Counted from the stretch's first letter, positions 37,072 through 49,159 are shown. The stretch: DNA of 64,000 bases from Haberlea rhodopensis (GCA_907163345.1 CAJQUN010000151.1:682001-746000); one strand, 5' to 3'. The notes: generated by a model from the sequence alone, not told the origin. Translations and numbers: made by a program.

Positions 37072-38592
37072 CACGACCTGCAACACGAAAATTCACCATT
37101 TCAAAAGCTTAAAACCTCCACAAATCACACCCCGACTCCTTCCAACCCAAACCAACAATAATATAACACCATATAACCTCCAACAAGGGTTAAAAACCCA
37201 TATTAAAATAAAACCATAAGATTTCAAGATTTTTACAAAATCTCCCAAAACCAACCCAAATTCAAAACTCAAAAAAACCCATCAAAAATACAATCAAATC
37301 AAAGCTAAAAGAGAGGAGAATGAGATTACCAGCTTTTCTTCAAGAAATCCGGCCCCTAAATCGTGTTCCCAACGATTTTGTTGAAGGGGAAAGGAGGGGA
37401 AGGGTTTTGGGGTAAAGTGGGGAGAGAGAAAGGGAAGAGAGCGATGAGAGAGAGATGATTCCGGGAAAAATGACGGAATCCCGAGTCCATCTGGTATATA
37501 TAGCAAAAATGCTCCAAAATAACAATACCCTCACAAATACATCATGATTCATTCAAAATCATCTGTTTTCGAAAACTCTCTCTCCAACATCAAATCCACA
37601 TACCAGCCCCAACATAAAGCACCCCGGACTCTAAGTCCCACCAAAAACCCAACTCATAGGTTTTTCACCAAAATGAGAATACAATCAACCTTTGGATCCA
37701 ACGATCCCAAATGCCCAATTTAACAACCTCGGGAGACCCAAAACCGCAATTAATTCTTAATTGCCACAATTAAAAATCCATAAAGGATTATTACTACACC
37801 GGGATTAGCACCATTAATCCCCGGGCATCACAATTATGTTGTTTAATATGATAAAACATTGTTTTTGCTTTAGTATGCTAGGCTAAGTCGTTTATCGAGA
37901 TTATGGGATCTTTTGTATGAACCCACAATTTTAATTCTAGTTTTTGATTGAGTTTTTGCTATCTTTTTGTTTGTGGTATGTTTTTAATACTTTTAAGGAT
38001 TATCTACCCCTTGAATGATGTTGTTTGCAATTGAGATCAAGAGATAAAATTGTAATACGGAACAAATAACGCAAACCGTGAATTTCAGACCGAGATCGAG
38101 AGATGACGTCAAATACATGAGTGATAGCTATAGATATCTAGTAATCGAAAGGCTATGAGTTTTCACGAAGCATGTGCAATAGTGATTTGTTAAATAAGTG
38201 AACGAGAGTTACTTACTGCAAATTGGTATTAGATTTAATATAACTCGATATACTATATTAGATACAACCGGAAAAATTTCACCTTATATGCATTAACATT
38301 GATTAGGATTAGTAGATGAATTGTGGGGGATTACTTAAGTGAATCAAAGTATCGATATTTATCTCTAATGCTTACTATCTTCTATCTTTGTGTTTTGGTT
38401 AAGTAAATTAGTAAATCGTTCATAACAATTGTATAGGTTAAATATAGTTAAACCAATTAAATTTGGTAATTGCTACTAGTCCCTGTGGGTACGACATCCG
38501 ACTTTATGTTCTACACTAAAACTTGACACCGTGCACTTGCGGTATAATCACGTCACACTAGAAAATAATTGTTTAAAATAAATACGCGATCA

Positions 38593-39285
38593 AGTAGGAT
38601 CACTCTCCCAAACTTGGTTGGTGAGTTATCATCATCATGTGACCAGATCTGACTTGTCACCCCTTGATTAGTATATCCCATCTCAGCCTCATTGCAGCTT
38701 GCTAAAAATATCTCTATCTGCTGCTCTAGGCGACTTTTGGAGTTGGTGTGATTTTTGATCTTTGGTTCAGATGATGCCAATAATTTGAGCACGATATCCT
38801 CCAACTTAGTCATGACTTCAACATAATTATATCTTTCTTCTGCTTGATGATGGAACAATTGCTGTAAAAAATGAGGTCAATGATGCTCTGGTGGATATTG
38901 GTGACTCCAGCCCAGCAGTGAAGGATCTCAATGCCAGTCGTAGTCGAAATATGCCATATCGTTAACACGTGAAACACACTATATTCATCTATACAAAATA
39001 TGTGACTATCAGTTGCCAAAGCTCCATCCAATACGCAGTTCAGATAGTCATGATACCAGAACTTGATCGCCAAAGTGTTAAATCTCTCCCAAATTGCATA
39101 GAAGGTTCTGATTGTTGTTGGATAAAGCTTGTGAAACTTATTGATGAGTCATCTCCAAGTACCTCACAATAAAAACATCATAAAAAAATTAAAATTGAAA
39201 ATAAAATTCTAAATTAAAATCAAGGCTACTTGGTAACAATATCAGTATAAACAAAATTAACCAATCCCCGTCAATTGCCAAAAAC
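38593..39285 (-). pseudogene. Degenerate retroelement leader/gag-like remnant
   Basis: Minus-strand frames at 38553-38858 and 38810-39073 are short and overlapping. The first (LEDIVLKLLASSEPKIKNH, EQQIEIFLASCNEAEMGYTNQG) has the charged, helical look of an Athila/Tat-type gag region but no diagnostic motif. At 39265-39280 the minus strand reads TGGCAATTGACGGGGA, resembling a decayed TGGCGCCGTTGCCGGGGA-type primer-binding site next to an LTR end. Confidence 0.4.
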
Positions 39286-39997
39286 TTGATGCATGTAAAA
39301 AGTACCGCAAGTGTACGGTGTTAAGTTTTAGTATATGAATTTAAAGTACGGATGTTGAACCCACAGTGATTGAAAATCAAGTTTATGCCAAGTACTGTAA
39401 TTAGAATAGTCTCAATTTTATCTAGAAAATCAATATTCAGAGAATGAATTAACTAGTCTAATAAATAAAATAATAAGATGAATATTTAAGTGGAGAAATC
39501 AATGAGGACGTATTCTAGAGGTTCGACTTCACTCAACTATCCACTACGTCGTGTTCTTCAGTTTATTAGCCAAGAATCCTATGCTATTCTATTACCTCTC
39601 CCGAGTGTCAAATAGAAATAATCATTCAATAGTTATCTTGATGGTCCACCTAAGATAAACTATTAGACAATTTAATTAGCAAAATGGTTTTTGCAAGGCT
39701 TCAATGGAGTTCTACGTTGTTGCATATATAAATTCCAACGATATAACTTCTTACGGTCCTATTCAAAACCCACTCTCCCGAGTGATAGATTCTAAATAAA
39801 TATGACGATTCAACTAGTGATGAGTTAATTGAAACGCAAACAATTCAGGAATCACAGATAAACCTTATGAAAACCAAAATATATTAATTAATCAATCCAA
39901 AAACATAGATTAAAGTCAAGCTATGTCTACCTGTAGAATAGTAAATTAGTTCATGAAATTAAAGAAATACATAGACTTGTTCTTAATCATCATAAAC

Positions 39998-42613
39998 ATG
40001 AATTGGATTATAGATTGTATTCTTCAGCCTCGGCTTCGGTGTTGGTTAATGGTAGTCCGTCGGAGGAATTCAAACTAGAAAGAAGGTTAAGGCAAGGGGA
40101 TCCACTATCTCCTTTCTATTCCTTTTGGTGGCTGAAGGTTTCAGGGTTTTTGGTGAAAAAAGCTTCAGAGTCAAATATTTTTAGGGGGTTATCAGTAGGG
40201 GGTCGGAAGCGTTCTTATTTCACATCTGCAGTTCGCAGATGATGTGCTATTTTTGGGGGAAGCATCGCAAGCTAATGTGTGGTATCTGAAATGCATTCTT
40301 AGGACTTTCGAGTTAGTGTCCGGGTTAAAGATTAATTTCCACAAGAGTACCTTGATAGGTATTAATATCGACCCTCGATTGCTTTTAAACTGGAGTTTGA
40401 AGTTACATTGTAAGGTGGGTCCGGTTCCCTTTCAAATATTTAGGTTTGCCGATCGGGGATAATTCGAGTCGTTGTGCCGTGTGGAAGCCTATGCTGGATT
40501 CGGTTCGACGAAGCCTGAGTCATTGGGGTTCTAAATATGTCTCGTTCGGCGGAAGAATCACGCTTCTTAATTCGGTTCTTGCTTCTTTGCCCATCTATTA
40601 TCTTTCATTTTTCCGAGCTCCTAAAACCGTTATCAAATCCCTAACCAAGGTGGCATAGCTTGGGTAAAATGGTCCAAAGTGTGTGAGTCCAAATAAGAGG
40701 GAGGCAAAGGTTGGGGGTTAATTCAAAATAAAAGATCGTCTGTGGATTCAACTGATCAAGGCTCGACAGTGGTGGAAAGATCTAAGGAATATTGTCTTTT
40801 AGGGGAATAACAATTGGTTCTAGTTAGAAACGTGGGGAATGGTATCTTGACTAGATTTTGGTTAGACAGATGGGCGGGGGAGGATATTTTAGCTACTAAA
40901 TTTCATCGGTTGTTTTCTATTGATAGGGTAGGTAATTGCTTAATATCGGAGAGGGGGCTTGGGTGGATGGGAGGTGGGTTTAAGGATGGGATTGGAGGAG
41001 GGAGCTTTTCGAATGGGATAGAGGTTTACTTAATGATTTTATCTCATTTGTTAAATGATTTTTAGATATGTCAAACGATTTTTGGGCTTAGAATTTAGAT
41101 AAATCAGGAGTTTACTCAACTAAATCGGCCTATGTAGCACATGTGTCTTCGGATGACAGACCACTGAACTTGGTGTGGAATAAGAAGCTTCCTAAGAAAG
41201 TTTCTAGCTTCGCTTGGAGACTAATTCAAAACAAGTTACCTACTAAATCTAATTTGTTAAGGATAGGAATTTTAGTGGATCGGGGTTCATTATGGTGAGC
41301 TTTGTGTGGTGACGCAGAAGAAGATTGTAATCACTTATTCTTCTCTTGCTCTTATGCTTACTCTGTTTGGTTAAAGTGTTACAGATGGTTTAACTTAGTT
41401 TCAGTCTTTCATGAAGATTCAGTTTATAATTTCTGGGCACTTGAGGGTTTTTAATGGTAAGGTAGGCAGAGGGGAATGACTAAATATTTGGGTTTGTGTA
41501 GTTTGGAGCTTATGGTTAGCCCGTAACAAAAAGTTTTCTGTGATGAACGTATTCCTATAGAGGCTTTAATGGAGCTGGTAAAAATCAGAAGTTGGCATTG
41601 GATTACAGCTAAGAATCTGGGCATTGTTCCTTACTCTACAATTGACTGGTTGAATCCTCCTCGAGTATGTTTGAGATTGAATGATGGTGTATAGTTGGCT
41701 TTTTTGTTGGGGGCAGTTATTTGGTACCTCAGTTTCATGTGTTCGGGTGATCAATGTGGAGTTCAGGGAATTTTACTGAATGTGCTTATTTCTTTTCGTA
41801 TAATGATTGTGGCAGGATCATGCACATTGAATCTAATTCGTAGCTCTACTCTTATGATCGGTGGTCCAGTTTGAGGTTTTGGATAACAGACATTTGTTAG
41901 TATTCAGTAGTGCTGCGAATCAATTATTCCTTATCCTTTGTTGCTGATTAGTGTTCTATTAGAGTTGGTGTGTTGTCGTATTCAGAGTTGGTGAGTGTGC
42001 AAGATGAGAAGGGTATTTCATCAGTCAGTGCATGTCTCACTCTTTCAAACTGACAAGGTGGGTTTTCGCTTGGTAGTGATTGACCAGGCAGTGGTGTCCG
42101 GGTTTCTTGCACAAGTATAGTTATTCGAGTGAAGGATGATTCTCAAATTGTAGTTGAATCGAGTGCTAAAAGTGAGGAAGTGATAAAGAAGTCTTATGCT
42201 TCTTTTGTGATGGATCTCAAGGAAAGTGCTGCAACTTTCTCACCTACACCATCTGTTTCTCGGAATGCTCCACCAATGAATGTGGAGCGACAGACTCCAA
42301 TATTTACCGATTACATTTTTTATATGGAGGTCTCGGTTTATGATCTGACTCTAGAGGCGACTGGAGTAGTCCGTTGATCTATTGCTGCTGGTGCTGGTCG
42401 TCTCGAGCCTTACTTGGTTTGTCTATTGGGAGTGGGTTGTATCTTCTTGTGGTAGTAGTTGTTTGGTCGGTTATTGTCTTGTGCTGTTTTTGTTATCTTT
42501 TTGTTGTGCGTTTTTCTGTTTTTGTTATTTCCTTTTTGTTTTTAGTTTGTAGATTTAAGGGTTTGAGTACCCCTAGTACTCTTTAGTTAATTTTGTCCTA
42601 TGAAAAAAAAAAA
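39998..42613 (+). mobile_element. 5'-truncated L1-type LINE with poly(A)
   Basis: Starts inside the reverse transcriptase (SSASASVLVNGSPS, RRLRQGDPLSPF at 40010-40120; ADDVLFLGEA at about 40235). It continues through GLKINFHKS, the LSHWGSKYVSFGGRITLLNSVLASLPIYYLSFF segment (40446-40650), RFWLDRW (about 40850), zf-RVT (LVWNKKLPKKVSSFAWRL, 41170-41230) and ends in an 11-A tract at 42603-42613. Multiple frameshifts and stops. It lies between cataaacat and tataaagaaaaag of repeat copy B, which copy A shows as one uninterrupted run. Confidence 0.88.
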
Positions 42614-42719
42614 TATAAAGAAAAAGATAATCAAATAAATATGAAGATGGCTCTCCGTCCACGGTAGTCGTCGTCGTCTTCCCCATCGTCAAATCTCTAC
42701 CATTCATTGTAAGCGCACT

Positions 42720-43825
42720 TGTCACACCCCGAGACCGGAGCGCGTGACACCGGCGTCGAATCCAAACATGATATTTGGACACAACAAGCCTCGTGTACAG
42801 ATCTATATTAAAACCAGTCTTTTATTCCATAATCAAATAAAATGTCATTACAACTTCGAATACGAGATCCAAAAGTCTCGTTCAAAACAAATTGCGGAAA
42901 CGTAAATAATTAACAAATCTTCTTGAGGCTTCTAGTGGATCACCATCCCCAGAATTGCTCTTGTTCCTCTTCTTCGATATCTTCTTCCTCGATCTTGTCT
43001 GGGAGGGGAGGTAAGGGGGGTGAGTGTTTGGGAAAACACCCAGCAAGTAGGGGCCGATTGAACAGTAAAAACACATATAGCTTTATAACAGAAATCATTT
43101 TAAACGATTCTAAAAACATAGATCTTGGCATAAAAACACATAAACACATATTTTCACATATTCACATATCGGCTTATTGGATTCAAGAGGTGGCTCCCGT
43201 GGCATAGCACTTTGCTCTTAAGGATCAAGAGGTGGCTCCCATGAATATGGCACGTCCACATCATGTAGTACTTTGCCCCGCCGAATCAAGAGGTGGCTCC
43301 TACTCACGTAGTACTTTGCTCCGCAAAGTCCTTCGTTCATGATCATGTCACATATTTCTTTGATTTAAAAACATGCTTCTCATAATATTGTTCAATCGAA
43401 GTTTAAAAATATACATAAAGTTTGAAAACGAAACGAAGTTATAGCAAAAACCCACTTACAATGATGGAAGTATGCGTGAATGATGAATTCCGGGTTGCGA
43501 AAAAGCACAAGAGTTCTTCCTCCTTGCCTTGGAAAAATCGAAAATCTGATTGTGTCATGTGTGTGAGTGTTTCGAATTTTAGGGATGAAATAATAGCCTC
43601 ATTCTTCTCCTCTTTGGTATGACTTATAAAGAATTAAAGTGGTGAGGTCTAAATTTGGTTAGTGTAGGAGTTAAGGGATGACAATCCCTTGACTCATGTC
43701 CTTCAATCCCATAACTCAAGTTCCACAATTTTGGATGAGGATTTTGGATGGTACTAATTTGAATTGAGTGATAGTATTTTATTTGGGTGGGTAATAAATG
43801 AAGCACAAAATTTGGGGTCTTTACA
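42720..43825 (-). repeat. Tekay-like left LTR
   Basis: Functionally the 3' LTR. Carries the CAAGAGG/TAGCAC phased array at 43184-43319. Confidence 0.95.
43184..43319. repeat. Phased C/D motif array, Tekay left LTR
   Basis: Motif C (CAAGAGGTGGCTCC) starts at 43184, 43226 and 43287; motif D (TAGCACTTTGC or TAGTACTTTGC) starts at 43205, 43266 and 43309. In order the spacings are 21, 21, 40, 21 and 22 bp. The complement of D (GCAAAGTGCTA) aligns to C with three small gaps, so the set behaves as alternating inverted half-sites. Confidence 0.93.
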
Positions 43826-45169
43826 TCCTTCCCTCCTTATTGGAAGTTTCGTCCTCGAAACTGGAATCAACTTGGTTTTGAAAGAGGTATGGGTATTTCT
43901 CTCGCATCTTTTCTTGCAGTTCCCAAGTGGCTTCCCTTTCAGTGTGATTTGACCATTGAACCTTGACGTAAGGGATAGTTCTCCGCCTCAGTATTTGATC
44001 TTTAGTGTCCACGGTCCGGATCGGAATTTCTTCGTACTTTAGAGTCTCATCCAAGCTCCCTTGATCCACCAGGGGTGCTGATTCGAGTATATGACTGGGA
44101 TCGGCAATGTACTTCCTTAGTTGTGACACGTGGAAGACATTATGAATTCTGGATAGACTTGGAGGTAGTGCTATTCGGTAAGCCAATGTTCCAACTTTCT
44201 CAAGAACTTCAAAGCGTCCCACATATCTCGGCCTTAGCTTTCCCGCCTTGTCAAAACGGATGACTCCTTTCATGGGTGAAACCTTCACGTAGACTTTTTC
44301 GCCAACGTTGAATTCTAATGGTCTTCTCTTCATGTCGGCCCAACTCTTTTGTCGATCTTGGGCTGCCTTGAGCCTTTCTCTAATGATGATGATTTTGTCA
44401 CTGGTGGTTTGTATTAATTCCGGGCCGGTGATGGCCCTTTCTCCTACCTCGTCCCAGTATAGGGGCGATCGGCATTTGCGCCCATATAATGCTTCGTACG
44501 GCGCATTCCTATGCTGCTATGATAACTGTTGTTGTATGCAAATTCGACTAGAGGTAATAGTTCGCTCCAGTTTGCGCTGAAATCTATGGTGCAAGCTCTC
44601 AGCATGTCCTCAAGAGTTTGGATGGTCCTTTCTGTCTGTCCATCGGTTTGCGGGTGGTAAGCTGTGCTAAGTGTCACCTTGCTTCCCATTGCTTGTTGGA
44701 AACCTTTCCAAAATCGGGATACGAATCTGGGGTCTCTGTCTGATAAGATGCTCACTGGAACTCCATGCAGTCGTACAATTTGGTCCATGTACAAGGTTGC
44801 CAGTTTGTCGAGGTTGTAGTTCATGCGTACCGGTAGGAAGTGCGCGGATTTGGTGAGTCTGTCTACAATTACCCATATTCCATCGTGACTTTGTTTTGAT
44901 TTTGATAAGCCCACTACAAAGTCCATGGAGATGTGCTCCCACTTCCACTCGGGAATCTCAAGAGGTTGAAGTAGTCCTCCAGGTCGCTGGTGCTCGGCTT
45001 TGACTTGTTGGCATACTAAGCATCGGGCGACGAATTCTGCGACGTCCTTCTTCATTCCATTCCACCAGAAATTTTCTTTAAGGTCTTTGTATATCTTTGT
45101 GCTTCCGGGATGGATGGAGAACTTTGATTTATGTGCTGTAGCCATTACTTCTTGTCTAAGGTCTTTCAC
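43821..45169 (-). pseudogene. Integrase and chromodomain segment of the Tekay-like element
   Basis: 44444-45169 encodes the integrase: HHCC zinc site (HPGSTKIYKDLKENFWWNGM...CLVCQQVK) and catalytic residues in MDFVVG, LSDRDPRF and TERTIQTLED. After a frame change near 44440-44340 the C-terminal domain continues (RRPLEFNVGEKVYVKVSPMK, RYVGRFEVLEKVGTLAYRIALP), ending in a chromodomain-like stretch (YVKVQWSNHTEREATWELQEKM) as in chromovirus integrases. The frame change makes it non-functional as one protein. Confidence 0.92.
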
Positions 45170-45187
45170 GTTTGGTACACATAACCT

Positions 45188-46773
45188 TCATTTCATCCAT
45201 AAAGTTCCATCATCGTCTGTCGTGAAATCGGGTAAATTCCCTTCCTTGACTTGTTCTTTTAGTTTAGTCAGGCTAGGATCCTGACTCTGGTCTAACTTAA
45301 TTGTTTCTCGAAGGCAGGGATAGGCTGAAATGGATGCTAAAATCATCTTCCCTGCGCCCTTCCGACTTAGTGCGTCTGCCACCTTATTAGCTTTCCCTGG
45401 ATGGTAGCTTATCGTAAGGTCATAGTCCTTTAAGAGTTCTATCCATCGTCTTTGCCTCATATTCAATTCCTTCTGGGTGAACAAATACTTGAGACTCTGA
45501 TGGTCCGTGAAAATTTCACACTTGGCACCTTAGAGGTAATGCCTCCATATTTTTAAGGCAAAAACTACAGCTGCTAACTCAAGGTCATGCGTAGGATAGT
45601 TTTGTTCATATGGTTTGAGTTGCCTCGAAGCATATGCAATCACTCTCCCTTCTTGCATGAGTACACACCCCAAGCCATCCTTTGATGCATCACTGTAGAT
45701 CGTAAAGTCCTTGTCCTCGGTGGGTAAAACTAGTACCGGTGTGGATGCTAGCTTTTTCTTCAATGTCTCGAAGCTTTCCTCACATTCTTTACTCCAAATG
45801 AATTTTGAGTTCTTTTGTGTGAGTTTGGTAAGAGGTATGGCTATTGAAGAAAATCCCTCGACGAATTTTCGATAATATCCTGCTAATCCCAAGAAACTTC
45901 GAATCTCCGTTACTGTCTTTGGTATTGGCCAATCCATTATTGCTTCCACCTTTTTAGGATCCACTGACACGCCTCTTGCTGATATGATATGACCCAAGAA
46001 TGCGACACTTTCTAGCCAGAATTCGCACTTTTTGAATTTGGCGTATAATTCTTTATCCCTTAAGGTTTGAAGGGTAAGACGAAGGTGCTCTTCGTGTTCT
46101 TCTTTACTCGGAGAGTATACAAGGATATCATCGATGAATACTACGACGAATCTATCCAGAAATGGCTTGAATATTCGGTTCATCAAATCCATGAATGCGG
46201 CTGGTGCATTTGTCAGCCCAAATGGCATTACTGTGAACTCGTAATGCCCGTATCTCGTCCTGAAAGCGGTTTTTGGGATTCCTCCATCTTGACTTTCAGC
46301 TGATGGTAACCCGACCTCAGATCGAGCTTTGAAAATACCTCAGCTCCTTTGAGTTGGTCGAAGAGGTCATCTATCCTTGGAAGAGGGTACCGATTCTTGA
46401 TGGTGATCTTATTTAGCTCCCTGTAATCGATGCATAATCTCATGCTTCCGTCTTTTTTCTTCACAAATAGGACGGGGGCTCCCCATGGAGATGCACTTGG
46501 TCTAATTTGCTTCTTGTCCAAAAGTTCTTGTAGTTGTTCCTTAAGTTCTTTCAACTCAGCTGGGGACATGCGATAAGGTGCCTTCGAGATTGGTGCAGTG
46601 CCTGGCATTATGTTGATTTCAAACTCTACTTCTCGGTCTGGCACTAGTCCTGGCAATTCTTCGGGAAAAACATCTGGGAAGTCTTGTACCACTGGAATGT
46701 CCTCTATTTTAAGTTCGGCTCCTTCCCTTGCCTCGCTTATCGTGGCCAGATACAATTCTTCGCCGTCCTTCAT
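45188..46773 (-). pseudogene. Reverse transcriptase / RNase H of the Tekay-like element
   Basis: 46228-46773 holds the RT N-terminal part (YRMSPAELKELKEQL, KKKDGSMRLCIDYRELNK). 45530-46228, in another frame, carries FIDDILVYS, the polymerase active site, and GHIISARGVSVDPKK, running into RNase H (YSDASKDGLGCVLMQEGRVIAYASRQL). A stop near 45531 separates the next piece, 45188-45484 (NMRQRRWIELLKDYDL, HPGKANKVADALSRK). One frameshift near 46228-46300 and stops near 45531 and 45188 inactivate it. Confidence 0.92.
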
Positions 46774-48298
46774 GGCTCTCCAAGTTTGAGCCGCAGATAA
46801 TAATGACTTCCGGCTTTAGTTCTACCATGGAAAACGACTTCTTCATTGTCTGAAGTCGTTAGCTTGACGTCTTTGTTATGACAATCAACTATTGCATGGT
46901 GTCTAGCTAACCAATCCATACCTAAAATGACATCAAATTCTACCATGTCGAGTTGAATCAAGTCAGCGCTAAATGTCTTATCATTTATGCTAATCTTGCA
47001 GTCTAGATGGATCTTATTTGTCTCTAGAGTTTTGTTGGCGGGGGTCGCCACTCTATATGGTTCATCGAGTAAAACAGGTCTAAGTTTTAACTTCTTAGCA
47101 AACCTTTTTGACAAAAACGAGTGTGTGGCACCACAATCAAACAATACATAAGCATATAATTCCTTCATTAAAATGGTACCTGCCACGACGTCACTCGCAT
47201 CCTCCGCTTCTTCCTGAGTTATTGCATAGACTCGGGCATTGGGTTTGCTTTCTTTTGGTTTGATCGGTGGGCCTCCAGTGCTTGTGTTAAATCCCTTTTT
47301 ATCCTCCTCAGGACAATCTGCGATTCTATGACCAAATTTACCACATCGGAAGCATGCTCCGCTCACCTTACGACACTCTCCAGTATGTGATAGGTCGCAT
47401 AAAGGGCATTTAGGAATGGCCTTATTAGTCTGTGAAAAAGCAGGTCCCTTGCTGTACTGGTTCGGTCTTTTAAATCTTTGGTCATTGTCAAATGGTCGTT
47501 GAGGTGGAGGTCGTTTGCGTTTGAATTCTTCCTCTCGACGTTGGATGTCGGCCTCAGCTCTAATGGCTGCCCCCATTAGGTCCCAAGGTTTGTGGTTTCA
47601 AATATTGCCAGAGCTGACTGGATTCGACTGTTCAAACCCTTTTTGAACCGATGTATTTTTAAGCTTTCATCTGCCATGATGGTTGGGGCATAGGTTCCAA
47701 GGGCATGGAACCTTGAAGAGTAATCTATTACTGGCATCTCAGGGGTCTGCATCAGATTGTCAAATTCACTCAACTTTTGGATTCGAACTGCTGCTGGAAA
47801 GTACTGCTTCAAGAATGTGCTGCGGAAACCTTGCCAAGTGATCGGTCCCGCTTCTGCCAAAGATGGGGATATGCTTTCCCACCACTTTCGAGCTTGATCC
47901 ACGAGAAAAGGCGTCGTGACGTCAACCTTGATATCTTGAGGTACTTCAAGCAATCGGTGATGATTTTCAACTTCTTTTAGCCAGTTTTGAGCTATTTCTG
48001 GGTCCGGGTTTCCATCGTAGGTTGGTACTCGATTTTTACGAAGGGATTCGTAATGATACTTGATCCCTTGTGGTTGCTGGACCGATGGTAGTGGTAGCTG
48101 GTTGGCAGCTGGGTTTACAAATCCTTGAAGAGTTGTAGCCACAATAGTTGCGATTGCCATCAAATCCTCACGGTTTAAACCCACCCTTGGAGGCGATGGT
48201 GGAGGATCCTGGTTTCTGTCTGCCTCGTTAACACTGCCATTGTTGGGAGGAAAAGCGTAGCGAGGGTTGCGGTTTTGACGAGGAGGTCGTCCAGCCAT
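46770..48298 (-). pseudogene. Gag and protease of the Tekay-like element
   Basis: 47576-48298 is gag from the ATG at 48298 (MAGRPPRQNRNPRYAFPP; retrotransposon-gag core QARKWWESISPSL...FRSTFLKQYFPAAVRIQK). After a frameshift near 47580 the frame continues at 46770-47576 with a zinc knuckle CFRCGKFGHRIADC and a protease with FDCGATHSFLSKRF, where the usual DTG/DSG is DCG. It would package the RNA and process the polyprotein. The gag-to-knuckle frameshift is a break, not a programmed site that I can recognise. Confidence 0.9.
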
Positions 48299-48499
48299 TT
48301 CCTACAATTTGAATAATTCTAAGGTTGTTGTGCAAAGGTGTATAGAAATAGGTCACATTGGAAGTAGGTAGAACAGAAAATCGATACTTTTTATTAATAA
48401 TTGGAAATGCTTACAAATAAATCAATTGAGTCAAGCTTCTAGCGAATTTATTTAATTTAAAGTGCTTCTAAAACATCTTAGCATAAATCATTCTACGAG

Positions 48500-48970
48500 C
48501 TAGTCTATCACTTCTCCGTCGCCCAACTCTTCCTCGTCTTCTCCCTCTTCCATAGGCTCTTCTTCATGGTTTTCTTCCTCTTCCATAGGTTCCTCTTCGG
48601 GGTCTTCTTCTCCTTGAAGATTATCGTTGATCTCTTGCAAGTTGCTTAGGGCGAACAACATTCCATTATTGGTCTCGGTCAAGTGTTCGTTACTAATCTC
48701 CAGTGTCTCATTCCGAGCTCTTAGTTGTTCTATCTCTTGATTCGACGCCTGAAGCCTTGCATTTGCGACCCTGCGTAGAGTATCGAGCCTAGCGATTTCT
48801 TCCTTTGCTTCTCGGAGCTGTTCGTCAGAGTGGTGGTAGTAATAGGAGAAACGTTGAACTTCTTGGTGTAGATGGTCCCTTATCTCGAGAAGCTCGGTTA
48901 TGTTTTGCTTAAGTCCCTCTACTTCACATTCTAGATTCCGGATCATATTGGTCGAGGCGCGGGTCGTCAT
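48500..48970 (-). CDS. Extra coiled-coil acidic ORF upstream of gag
   Basis: A 156-codon frame with a good ATG (48970) lies between the leader and gag, ending about 200 bp before the gag ATG. Residues about 8-115 are strongly heptad-like (NLECEVEGLKQNITELLEIRD, ARLQASNQEIEQLRARNETL), predicting a long coiled coil. The C-terminus is an acidic repeat (EEEPMEEEENHEEEPMEEGED). It matches none of the standard Gypsy proteins. It could be an assembly or RNA-binding accessory, or a capsid-associated coiled coil separated from gag. It is uninterrupted although gag-pol next door is broken. Confidence 0.7.
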   Translation of the reverse strand: MTTRASTNMIRNLECEVEGLKQNITELLEIRDHLHQEVQRFSYYYHHSDEQLREAKEEIARLDTLRRVANARLQASNQEIEQLRARNETLEISNEHLTETNNGMLFALSNLQEINDNLQGEEDPEEEPMEEEENHEEEPMEEGEDEEELGDGEVID

Positions 48971-49159
48971 TACCTAATTTCAAGGGAGTGGATAAATATT
49001 AAATTTGGGGATTAATAACAATGATAAGGAATAATTACAAGAACATCTCAAATTTATTTATTATTATTTAATTAATTAATTAATTAATTATTTTTAATTA
49101 ATTATTTTTATTTTATTTTATTTAATTTAATTTAATTTTTTTTTTTTTTTTCGAAATTG

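Larger units (their letters stand above)
19437..37832 (-). mobile_element. Non-autonomous LTR retroelement (LARD-like), nested host
   Basis: Two long LTRs (19437-21811 and 25884-37832, the latter interrupted) begin TGTAAGGACCCC and end GGCATCACA. The whole is flanked by the 5-bp duplication ATTAT (19432-19436, 37833-37837). Orientation is minus: an initiator-Met tRNA primer-binding site (complement of TGGTATCAGAGCA) lies at 25867-25879, and a purine tract (complement of tccccccactaata-type sequence) adjoins the left LTR. The 4.07-kb interior has no gag or pol. The sequence tttcgtcctcgaaa just inside the purine tract (21833-21846) also occurs at the same place in the two coding Tekay-like elements here. 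That suggests descent from, and mobilisation by, that lineage. Confidence 0.88.
25884..37832 (-). repeat. LARD right LTR, split by the Gypsy element
   Basis: Pieces 25884-26675 and 36203-37832 rejoin to about 2422 bp and are closely similar to the left LTR by eye. It differs by scattered substitutions and by the 94-bp palindrome at 36739-36832. Its junction with the Gypsy insertion shows the AAAGT duplication. Confidence 0.9.
18775..38592 (+). mobile_element. LTR-like repeat split by the nested 19437-37832 element
   Basis: The left piece (18775-19436, starts TGATAAGTGTCATTTTTACAC) and the right piece (37838-38592) rejoin across an ATTAT duplication. The right piece ends with 'tagtccctgtgggtacgac' and 'gtgcacttgcgg', a phrase characteristic of the 3' end of Athila/Tat-type LTRs, followed by cgcgatcaag. 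A related end in the opposite orientation lies at 39286-39400. No convincing primer-binding site follows 38592, so this is a solo or truncated LTR. Exact ends are approximate. Confidence 0.5.
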
